Shown here in pieces: positions 12,052 to 21,632 of a DNA stretch of 64,000 nt (the stretch's first letter is position 1; each line of letters begins with the position of its first letter). Made by a program: the position numbers and the translations under genes. Where the stretch lies: the NCBI GenBank assembly GCA_001931875.2, contig MSJH02000813.1:186001-250000 (forward strand), read 5' to 3'. This stretch comes from Byssochlamys sp. IMV 00236 (taxonomy: Eukaryota > Ascomycota > Eurotiomycetes > Eurotiales > Thermoascaceae). Below the pieces are notes generated by a model. It was not told the DNA's origin and made no database searches. It saw nothing but the letters and a program-made list of their open reading frames with translations.

Positions 12052-14201
12052 ATGATACCGATACCCACGAGTGCAGAAAGAGACTTGAAACGTTCTGTTC
12101 GAAGCCCTTGACGGTGGAAAGGTGAAAAGGCCATGGCATGATGAGAGATGATGATGACGACGATGGGCTACGGAAAAGGCTGAAGTTTATTTTCCATTCC
12201 TGTCATGTCTTCTTTTCTGCGCTTCTTATTTTTCTTTCTTCCTTTTCCTTTCCGTCTAGTCGTCTGGTCATCGACAGGGAGACGTCCCTTTCACTCGCTC
12301 TGGTCGTTCCCAGTCTTTGCTCACTGTGACTGCCGTCCTCATCTTCTCTCTGTCTCGCCTAATCTTCACCTTTGGATTCCCTCTTCCCAGGGGCATATTA
12401 TTCGACGCGTCATGTGATCACCATGTGCAGTTTTCATTTTTGGTCCCTTCTTTTTTTTTTCTGCAACCCGAACTAAACTCAACAATAGAGAGATATCACC
12501 CCATGCGGCTCCTTCTCACTGTACCGTTCATGCACATAGAGGCGGGAAAATCAGGTGTTTATTTTCATCATCATCATCATATCATATCCTATCATATCAT
12601 GATCGTTCTTACCAGTTGAACGCTGTGGGGGTGTATCCAGTTGTTTTCTTGCTACTGTGACTGTCCCGTTGCTGATGGGAAAATCAAATCCAAAAGTCCA
12701 TACTACTGCCTGCAGGTATAATCCAGCAGTTCAATTCAAAATATTCTCGATGGCTTTCACGTCCTCGTTCCATTTTTATGTTTAAAACATTGCATTCTGC
12801 GCGGTAGAGATGATTGCGCATCGGGACGTAGTATAGATCTACCTATCCGCTATGTTATACGCCCGATTGCATCATGCCTGTCATACTCGAAACAATGGGT
12901 ATGTCATTTTACATGCGATGATGCCTGCGGACCAGATATTCATCAAAGAAGACGTTCCGCAGAGAGACAGCGTCTTAGACAGTATTAATTAGCCGGAATA
13001 GTAACTATCATGCGGGCCACCTGTAAGTACTTAGGATCCGGGGCGCATAAGCAGTCAATACTCTAGATCAATCAATACCCCGTAGTGTTCTAGAATGGCA
13101 TCATAAGCAGCTACTCCACGTCACTCTACAATATCTCGTATTCCGATCCTACATATTTCAAAGAATCGCGATCTATCTATCTATCTGTCTCTCTTTATGA
13201 GGACGCTACCAAATACAGTAGTTAAGTATACTCTAACAACCTGAGCCGAGAATGGTCGGCGATGTTCCGTGGGGTTTAAGTATCAACCACGGCTACTGAG
13301 CCGAGGGGGTTAGTTTGCTGCTAAGTATACTTATCCCTCGGCATACTGTAAGTGAAAGATGTTCGGTATTCAAGAATCACCACCCGTCATCCATCATGCG
13401 ATTGAATATGGTACTTACTCAGTGGAGCGTCGTGCCGTCTGGGGTAGATGGAAAAGATGTCAAGTTGAACTAGCTCATTAACTACCTAGGTACTAGGTAG
13501 GAGACCAAGGTCAGAAAAGGGACACAAACCCATTTGCTTTTCCCCCTCAAACCAATGCTCAACTCGGCCTTGGTCCGATTTGTCCCAGACTGGCAAGACA
13601 CTTGAGCGTGCGCATTGACGCTACAGGCTGAAGCTTTCTACAAGGGTATGTTCCTCAAGCCTTGTGGTTGTCTTTCTTGATGCGGGATGAGAGCGATTCC
13701 TCCCCCGCTTTTCCGTCGGGAATCAATTGAATAGAAACGAACTCAATCGCACTGACTCTTCAACCTGCTAGTTAATAGCCTGAATTCGTTCCGTGGGGGA
13801 GAATAGTGGGGGAAGATGTGATCTACTTTGATTATCGCTGCAACAGGCTTGGTCTGTGTTGATAGTCCTCCCCGGATCTGATCATTTTCCCCGGATGGGG
13901 TATTTTCTCGATACAAACTGAACAATGGAAAGCGAAATGCGGGGGAGTATAATTCGTAGTTTACTTTCTAGCCTTGCCTTTTTTTTCATTTTGGGGATGG
14001 TGCAGGGCATGACCGTTGCTGCAATCATTATTGCGGACTGGGATTGAGAGCTTGTACTGTACAATGTAGTTATATTAGAGGGGTTGCGCGCATACCTTGG
14101 GTAGTGGTTTATTTCTATTCTTTTTTTTGGGTGAGCTACAATCGCGTCCAGCTCTTGATACCTACTATAAAATTCGCGAATTAGTATTTCCCCAGCCCAC
14201 C
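12052..14201. other. Intergenic region upstream of the sugar porter
   Basis: About 2.1 kb with no recognised gene. It contains simple repeats (a CAT-type run near 12567-12600 and a GATCTATC-type run near 13170-13190). The part nearest the transporter holds a group of CreA-type GC boxes, listed separately. The 5' part carries the 3' UTR of the TPR/J gene. Confidence 0.5.
13703..13944. promoter_or_regulatory. Group of six CreA-type (SYGGRG) sites
   Basis: Matches to the CreA/Mig1 consensus SYGGRG on either strand are at 13703-13708, 13793-13798, 13806-13811, 13870-13875, 13889-13894 and 13939-13944, about 260-500 bp before the sugar-porter ATG. In random equal-base sequence about one match per 256 bp would be expected counting both strands, so six in about 240 bp is more than expected. 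Regulation by carbon catabolite repression is inferred. Confidence 0.4.
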
Positions 14202-16569
14202 ATGGGGAGGAGATATCTCGGCGGTGGTGGTTCCGCATTGACAGTATGGATCTCCATCGCAGCGTCGACGGTGTTGGTTTTCTACGGTTATGACCAGGTT
14301 CGTTTTTCCTCCTAAACCCCTCTACACTAGAGAGGACATCCCGAAATATCTCTCTCATCCATGTAAATAATATATATATATAGGGAGTATTCGGAAACGT
14401 CATTATCGGCGAGGACTTCCTCCGCACAATGGGATATCCCTCGACCAACATGCAAAGCACCATGACATCCGTCTACAACCTGGGCTGTTTTGCGGGTGCT
14501 ATGTCGACTGTCTGGACAGGAGATGTTTTTGGTCGTCCGCGACAGATCCTGCTGGGAAGCACCATTATTGCTCTGGGAGCGACTATCCAGGCTGCTTCGT
14601 ACGGCGTGCCGCAGATGATGGTAGGAAGAGTTGTTGCGGGAGTAGGTACGGGGATGAATACCGCCACGGCGGGTGTTTGGCAGGCTGAAACGAGTAAAAT
14701 GAGGAGTCGTGGAAAGCTGGTTATTATTCAGATGGTGAGTTGGGTTGCGTTGGGTTGTGGATGCATCGGTTCATGGAACCGTTTTATAGTTATCCTTCAA
14801 AACTATATTAATAGAGCATATATCCGCTAACCACGTCTCTTCTCTCACCAGGCAAATTGCATTACCGGCTTCTCTATTTCCAATTGGCTAACACTGGGCT
14901 TCTCCTTCGCCAAAGGCAGCGTGGCCTGGCGCTTTCCACTCGCCTTTCAGATCTTCTTCAGTCTTATGATCTGGTGTCTCTGTCCTTTCCTCCCGGATTC
15001 TCCACGTCTGCTCATCCGAAAGGGCAGATATGACGATGCTCTCGAGGTCATTGCCGCGCTAGAGGGTAATGGAGCGACGGTTACTTCTCCATCTGTCAAG
15101 GCGCAGTTTAATATCATCAAGGATATTTTGGACCGTGAACATATGACCACGTATACGTGGTGGCAGTTACTGACGGGACGAGGTTAGTTAATAATACCTG
15201 CCTCGATTTCAATCTTTCATCATGACTATTAGAATCATTTCTAATCTATATATAGGACCCGCTGGCGTCCTCCGTCGAATGATCCTCGGCGCATGGATCC
15301 AATCAATGAACCAGCTCTCTGGAATCAACATCACATCGTACGTCCACCCAGTCCTTATTATATCATACCATAACAGTATCCCTCCCAACTAACAAACACC
15401 CCCTTAACCAAAAAAACAGCTACTACATGTCCTACGTCTTCATCAACGCGCTGAAAATCAACGAGCTCCTATCCCGCATCCTCGCTGCGGCAGGCAGCGT
15501 CGACTACCTCTTCTTCTCCTGCATGGCATACTTCTTTATCGAGCGTTATGGCCGACGAAGGATCTTCATGTGTTCTGCCGCAGCATGTTGTATGTGTTGG
15601 GTCATTATTGCTATCTGTTTGGCGATTTCAGATAGTGGACAAGGTGATCCGTATAAATTGGGCATTGTGGCCGTGTCGTTTTTCTTTGTTTTCTTCGCCA
15701 GTTTTGGAATGGGTGTTTTGGGTGTGCCGTGGTAAGTGCAGTAACTAACTTAGTAGTTTTTTGCCTCTCGTATTTTGATATTGGAATCGGAACAACGATG
15801 AACTAAGAGCGAAACACAGGCTATACCCAACGGAAATCAACGCCCTCGAAATGCGCACAAAGGGTTCCTCACTCGCTTCAGCGGCAAATTGGATCATGGT
15901 ATGCATCGCCCTCCCTATCCCCTATCCCTACCTTATCCCCATCCCTCATCCCCCATTCTTCCAACCGCACACCGTCCATCCATCCATCAAGATATATCAA
16001 ACCCTAACTTCTACAGAACTACATGGTCGTCCAAGTAACACCCCCCGGCATCGCCAATCTCGGCTGGCGCTTCTGGATCATCTGGGCCTGTATCTGCTTC
16101 AGTTTCATTCCTATCGTTTACCTCTTCTATCCGGAGACGGCGAACAGGACCCTTGAGGATATCGATCGTTATTTTGAGAGTAACCCGGGACTGGTTGTTG
16201 CGTGGGATAAAGGTGCGCTTTTCCCTGAGGGTTTGCTATTGTTTTTTTTATTTTATTTTATTTTATTTTATTTTTCTTCTTCTCTATATTCTTTTCGGGG
16301 ATATGAAGGGGGAAAGGGCGGGCAGTGGAAGAATCTTGATGATTGATACGTATGTGATACTAACTTGATGTGCTTTTCTGCATGCAGTGGCAACACAACT
16401 CCACCGACCAGAACAATATATCCAGATGGACGAGGAGATTAAGCATTGGGGAGCTAAGGGGGATAATGTGGACGACGTCCGTGTTCCTATTGGGGAAAAG
16501 GACTTGGAACGCGAAGGAAGGGCGTTGCATGCAGGGAAGGTGGAAATTGATCTTGATACGGCGAAGTAG
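14202..16569 (+). CDS. MFS sugar transporter (sugar porter family)
   Basis: Predicted 542 aa from eight exons: 14202-14297, 14384-14734, 14852-15182, 15256-15337, 15420-15731, 15820-15898, 16017-16212 and 16388-16569; the sum is a multiple of three. Twelve-TM sugar porter features include YGYDQGVFGNVI in TM1, GDVFGRPRQ and ERYGRRRIF (loop signatures), PDSPRLLI after TM6, NQLSGINITSYYMSY in TM7 and PETANRTLEDID after TM12. It should import a hexose or related sugar across the plasma membrane by proton symport; the exact substrate cannot be read from sequence. The last intron (16213-16387, 175 nt) contains a TTTTA tandem repeat. It ends 226 bp from the convergent SGSI-repeat gene. Confidence 0.92.
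16240..16275 (+). repeat. TTTTA microsatellite in intron
   Basis: About six tandem copies of TTTTA, flanked by T runs, lie in the last intron of the sugar transporter. Boundaries are approximate. Confidence 0.6.
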
Positions 16570-16795
16570 GACGTGATGGATAGTACATTACTTGTTTTTC
16601 GTGCTGTAACAGCGTTGAACGAATATTAGAATCAATATGATGAATTGAGGCGAGTCAAAAGGTCTTAATGAATGACGGGAAATGTAAACTACAAGGGAGA
16701 GAAGGCATGGTGTAATGAGCCCTGCTGAAGCGTATCATTCATAATAGTAGGTGTTGAGTGTCATGACAAAAGAAGGCATGTTCCTAGCCTCTCAA

Positions 16796-18241
16796 TCATC
16801 CAACGACGAAATTAACAGATCCCGATCCCTCAGATCCCACGGATACCTTCATGTCACCCTGGCCTCCCCACCATCTAGGTTCCTGATCATCAGAAGGCTC
16901 CTTGGTGCCGACAGCGTGGCTTCTGCTCTGTTCGATGATCTTCAGACCCTCACCGTGGAGGTGGATACTCCCGGACCCGGACGAGGCACTGACTTTGCCG
17001 GCCCAGGATGGTGGATACGCAACGTTGATGTTTCCAGATCCATGGCTGATGTGCGAAGCAGTAGCATGGTCCACTAGGCGTCTGTGCTTCTGAGGCGTGG
17101 TATGAGATTTGGATACGAGGAACGGCTCCGTTACGCGGATATGATGGTGGCCGCTTACAGTTGCTGTGCTGAGCGAGATGTTCGAAGGTAGGTCGTCGTA
17201 GACGACCGGAATTAGGACTCCATTGATGGAGCCACTTTCAGTCTGAAGGCTGGCACTCTTGGAGAATACGAAACGGCCATAAATGCTTCCAGATACGGTC
17301 TGGATTTCCAGCTCATAAGGCCGAGCTGGGAGATGACCGGAAGAGGCGTCATTTCGATGTCCCCCACGGTGTTTGTCGATAACTGCATCATCTCCGGGTG
17401 CTGCCTTCAGCTCGTCCACATCCATTTGCATGTCCACTTCTGGCATGGAAGCGGCCTGTGGTGAGCTGAAGGATACAACGATGGACCCGGACACGCTCTT
17501 GAGCACGATGCGAGCCGGCTTGTCCGGGTGCTCCGGGTCAGCAGGTTGCGGGTCGATGTTCACGGTAATGCTACCAGAGTCGGTAGACAATGATAGTAAG
17601 TCATAGAGTGGCCAGCGACCCCAGATAGACTCAGAGCCCTTCTTGATGACTATTTCACGCTCAGATGACACCTTCGCTGGTGCGCTACCGGTGTGTCCAG
17701 TACGCCACTGAAACCGCGTTAGTCAATGTAAGAATCATACGAGCTCATCGGGACATTCAGCTTGACTTACCATTCGACAAACACCAGAAAAGGAAAGCAA
17801 GAAGAATACAAGCGTAGAAAGTGCCAGTAGCTTGAAAGAGACAATCAAGCAGATTCTTCTGAACCTCCTCCGTTTCTGCTGTCGAATGTTTGTCGCATCT
17901 GGGAACCCCTCACTGGGAGCCCCCCGAGGCTCGTAATGAGATCGCAAGCTTGACGGTTTCGCGCCATCAAGTTTCTCCTCTATAGCTACAGGTACAGTAT
18001 CAGGAATGACGTCTTCGTAGTGAGGTGGGAGGTCCCCCATCAGTGATGACCTCTCGCTCCCAGACGGAGTATCAATCTTCGTGTCTTCAGACGAGAGCGT
18101 GTAGTCTGATCTGCCCTCTGCACCTGAATTGGACTCGACGTCATGCTGTTCCCCAACGACACTTGGCTCCGTGAAGCTTTGAATAGAGATATCGTCTCCG
18201 TCAACGGAGCGATGCAATCGCGTATATCCTCTGGGAGCCAT
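16796..18241 (-). CDS. Single-pass membrane protein with adhesin-like SGSI repeat domain
   Basis: Predicted 460 aa from exons 18241-17771 and 17707-16796 (63-nt intron, both exons whole codons). Residues 1-120 are acidic and Ser rich, residues 121-130 are strongly basic (QQKRRRFRRI), and residues about 130-152 form one hydrophobic helix, suggesting a type II topology with the N-terminus in the cytosol. The lumenal or extracellular part has recurring motifs about 20-40 residues apart: SVSGSIVVSF, TVSGSIYGRF, TESGSINGVL, GSGNINVAY, SGSGSIHLHG and GSGSVNFVVG. This resembles the repeat pattern of DUF4097-type adhesin-like beta-solenoids. Function unknown. The ATG at 18241 is the first in frame; the reading frame extends slightly further upstream but without an ATG. 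Confidence 0.75.
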
Positions 18242-19553
18242 TTGAAGCAGTCTCCCAGTCAAATTGAATTCTCTGATGTCTAGTGCGTTAAATAAACCTC
18301 ACAGCATCCGGGTCAGTAGCACATACAATAAGCTTATTTGACTTGTACACTATAATAATTCTCACAGCCTAGTGACGGCGATGCGACTGATTCCTGGTTA
18401 TTTGGATTGCACTAGAGTGCGGTAGACAAGAAGCAGCAATGTTGACAATCAGACAGAAACGTAGTGAAGCATATACAGTATTTATCACCGAAGGGGTGAT
18501 TGCGTTGTACAGTGATGCGATGAACACGAGGAGCCAGGCAGCACTATTCGCACCAATGGACGATGAGGCGATACGGTTTCCCCGAGTGTGGCTTAAGATC
18601 AATTGTCTGGATGGTGAGCTGGTTTTAGGCAGCCAAATAAAACGACCAGCTACAGTTCTCCGCCACGGACCTGCGCGGTGGGAAAGGAAGAATTCATCGA
18701 AATGGATAGAAAACCAGCAGAGAGCTGTGATACTAGATGGTGAGGTCAAGGAGAAGGTCGGGTCGGAATGAGGCACGTCATCGGCACCGCCGCATTCCGA
18801 TGTCTCGGCGTGTGTTTGGGGATCGCGGAGAGCGTCGAGAAGCATGCCATTGTACTTTATTTGCTCCTCCACCACATCCCTCGCCGTCTTGTTCTCTTTC
18901 GGGCTCTGAGTTTACGTCCAGATACACTCTAGATCATCGGGTCGGGTATCTTTCTCTGACAATAAATAGTTCGACTGCATTTCGGGGCCCAGGTATCAAC
19001 AAACAACAGTACACTATCGCATTTTTCATCTGGACATCTATTGGGAAATGGCTAAGTACGTGAAACGCTTGCATGGGTATGGGCCTGAAGGCCATCATCT
19101 CTTTCGGGAATGATAGTTGGTCACTGCAAAAGACATTATGTACACTGGGGGCTACTAGAGTGGCTGGGAACACAACCAGGTAGCTAGGGGGAATAAATCA
19201 ACATGGAAACAAACTGAATCAACAGGGAATCATATCATAAAACATAATAGGCTCATAACGAAAGACATAAACCCCAGACATACAGAGTGGCCGGTAGTTT
19301 CAACGTGCAAAAGAATCAGGGATGTATTAACAGAATATGCAAGAAGATGCTTCCTCACACTAAATTCAATACTGCCACCACATTCGTGGTTGCAATCAAA
19401 CACCATCGCTAATGATTGATGCGAGAATGCAGGGTATGATGAGCGAAGCAAATGAAGCAGATGGTTCGAGATAATGTGCACAGGACCTGAACGCCGAAAG
19501 GAATCAAAGCGCTCCAGGAACCTCACAACCCCACAGCCTAAAAGGAGTCCGAT
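18242..19553. other. Intergenic region with no recognised gene
   Basis: About 1.3 kb. It holds the upstream region of the SGSI-repeat gene and the 3' side of the 11-mer repeat gene (both -). Two overlapping ORFs on opposite strands at 18369-18875 lack any recognised domain and are not called. Confidence 0.45.
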
Positions 19554-21632
19554 CTACACGTATTGAAGGTTATTCAGGATCGCTTTCATCTCGTTGGGAG
19601 GCAGGCCGGCAACGCCAAGAGCGCGGACTTGACTGCCTCGTCGCAAGCGCTGCAGTCCGATGGCGACTTTCCATCCTTCAGTTTCTTCCAGGACAAAGAC
19701 GTACTTCTTGCCTTCCTGGTCACGGATGCTTGCGCGGACAACGTGGTAGCCCTGCATCTGGGAGCTCTGTGCGGAATCCATTCGATCAACATGGCTACCT
19801 TTCTGGCTGTAACAAGCAGAAGCAGAAGCAAGACGGCATGTGTTCTTGCAGACCTTCAGCAGGTTCGCAAGGAACGCGTCGGACTCCTCACTAGTAGGGA
19901 TCGTCCGCGCTGCACTCCGACGGAAGGGATTGGACTTGGAAGGACTCTGAGGGGCCGCTGAATTTGCGCTTAACTGGGGACACCATACCTCGACCAGTTT
20001 CATCGTCCAGGCCTTGACGTCCCATTCGCGTTCAGGGACTCCTCTCACGTCATCATCGACGAACAAGCCTTCAGTTGTGATGCGTAAAATCAGACCATCC
20101 GTAACTGAGCCTGTTCCCGATACCAACTTCGAGATGGGGGTCTTCGTATAGGCGTTATTGAAAGTATATACACCCCTGATCACAATCTTATCGGGGTCCT
20201 TGGTGGAGTACGTCCCTCGAACAGATGGTGGCGGAGTCGTCCTCGCGGTGGACTGAGATGGAGCGTATGAAGACTCCGAATATACAGACGAGGCTGCGTA
20301 TGGTCGTCGGGGTCGATCGTATGGACGAAAGGAATAGGCATCATCCTCTATCTCAGTTGCTGTTTTGGCGGTGGGCTGCGGAGGTTTCTTGGGTGATGGT
20401 GTTCGCGGTGTTGAAGAGGTTGTCGATGTCTTTGGGGCTGCTTTGGGGGCTGCTTTGGGGGCTGTTTTTGTCGGTGATCCTCCGGCAGGGGTCGCAGGAG
20501 CTGGTGATGTCGCCTTCTTTGCGCTGGCCAACTGTTCGGCGACCTTCTTTGCGGCCGCTTCCTTCATGGCGGCGAACTTCGCATCAGCCTCCCTCTTCGC
20601 TGCTTCTTTGGCCGCTGCTTCTCTTGCAGCAGCCTCTCTCTCTGCTCGAGCTTTAGCCTCTGCGGCCTCTCTTTCAGCTTTGGCTTTTGCTTCAGCAGCC
20701 TCTCTCTCCGCTTTGGCTTTAGCTTCAGCAGCCTCTCTCTCCGCTTTGGCTTTTGCTTCAGCAGCCTCTCTCTCCAGTTTGGCCTTGGCCTCTGCGACTT
20801 CTCTCTCCAGCTTCTCCTTGGCTTCCTTGAGAGCTGCCTCCCTAGCCGCCGCAATCTCCTTCTCGAGCTTCTCTTTCCGCTCCCTTTCTTCTCGCTCCTT
20901 TGCTTCCTTTTCGCGCTTCCGCTGTTGCTCCTTGAGTTGCTCTTCTCTTCGCTTCTTTGCGGCTTGCTTCCAGCGCTCATATTCATCCTTCTTCCTTTGT
21001 TCTTCGCGAGCCTTTTCCCGCGCACTGTGATCATTCGTCGGTTCGGGACCGGCACTACGTTGCTTTCCATCGTACTGCGCACCGGGGTTTGGCGTGCCAC
21101 CAGGGAATTGTCCGTTGAAATTCTGACCTCCTGGATATGTCCCCTGATTGGGACCATTCGAATAATGGGCGCCACCACCAGAAGATTGACCAGCGCCGCT
21201 GCCGCTTCCAGGACTTCCAGGGCCAAAACCACCAGGGCCCGGACCTGGACCACGTCCTGGAAAGCTTTTGGAGCCGCCACTCTCCGCCTGTGTCGTACCC
21301 CAGAGCCACCCGAGGAAGCCAACGGCAATGATAAGTAGGATAACGCCAAATCCACCACTGGCGACTGTTGTCGCAAACCAAGATCTTACGATTGGCTCGA
21401 GAGACCACCATGAGACCACCACGAAAAGTGTGGAGACGGCACCAGCAATAAAGCTATTCCGATGGCATTGCAGAGACGGCAGGTAGATAAATCCCGATCC
21501 CGCGGAGTGTGGAGGAATCACAAAGATATCATATTGTCCCTCCGGAAGGTCTGTGGACTTCCGATACTGTCCATGTGTAGTTCCTGGATTTGCGCCATGA
21601 GGCGGTGGGGGTGGAGGCGGGGGGCCATCCAT
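19554..21632 (-). CDS. Two-TM protein with 11-residue repeat helix
   Basis: Intronless, 692 aa, start ATG at 21632. A poly-proline N-terminus (residues 4-11) is followed by two hydrophobic segments (about 61-78 and 94-112). A Gly/Pro/Ser-rich linker (115-200) leads to a long charged helix (about 203-373). This includes five consecutive 11-residue units of the type (L/A)EREAAEAKAK at 275-329 and a degenerate sixth. After a Pro/Ala/Thr linker, the C-terminal 230 residues form a compact region with DKIVIRGVYTFNNAYTKTPI and KKYVFVLEETEGWKVAIGLQ segments. I recall this only as a conserved fungal protein of unknown function. The repeats suggest a coiled coil or an 11/3 amphipathic helix that could lie on membrane. 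Its mirror ORFs on other frames are shadows. Confidence 0.85.
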   Translation of the reverse strand: MDGPPPPPPPPHGANPGTTHGQYRKSTDLPEGQYDIFVIPPHSAGSGFIYLPSLQCHRNSFIAGAVSTLFVVVSWWSLEPIVRSWFATTVASGGFGVILLIIAVGFLGWLWGTTQAESGGSKSFPGRGPGPGPGGFGPGSPGSGSGAGQSSGGGAHYSNGPNQGTYPGGQNFNGQFPGGTPNPGAQYDGKQRSAGPEPTNDHSAREKAREEQRKKDEYERWKQAAKKRREEQLKEQQRKREKEAKEREERERKEKLEKEIAAAREAALKEAKEKLEREVAEAKAKLEREAAEAKAKAEREAAEAKAKAEREAAEAKAKAEREAAEAKARAEREAAAREAAAKEAAKREADAKFAAMKEAAAKKVAEQLASAKKATSPAPATPAGGSPTKTAPKAAPKAAPKTSTTSSTPRTPSPKKPPQPTAKTATEIEDDAYSFRPYDRPRRPYAASSVYSESSYAPSQSTARTTPPPSVRGTYSTKDPDKIVIRGVYTFNNAYTKTPISKLVSGTGSVTDGLILRITTEGLFVDDDVRGVPEREWDVKAWTMKLVEVWCPQLSANSAAPQSPSKSNPFRRSAARTIPTSEESDAFLANLLKVCKNTCRLASASACYSQKGSHVDRMDSAQSSQMQGYHVVRASIRDQEGKKYVFVLEETEGWKVAIGLQRLRRGSQVRALGVAGLPPNEMKAILNNLQYV
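20646..20810 (-). repeat. 33-bp tandem repeat encoding 11-mers
   Basis: Five consecutive 33-bp units inside the preceding gene encode LEREVAEAKAK, LEREAAEAKAK, two AEREAAEAKAK and AEREAAEAKAR. The DNA units are nearly identical (GCAGCCTCTCTCTCC core on the + strand), so recent expansion or copy-number variation is possible. Confidence 0.85.

Noticed and set aside
18369..18875. 168-residue frame on the - strand overlapping a 110-residue + strand frame (18439-18771)
   Set aside because: No recognised domain in either; both lie in the upstream region of the SGSI-repeat gene and oppose each other.
20365..21376. Long Ala/Ser-rich frame on the + strand (20365-21030) and a Lys/Arg-rich frame on the - strand (20564-21376)
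   Set aside because: Both are shadows of the repeat-rich - strand gene at 19554-21632; their open state comes from its biased GC-rich repeats.
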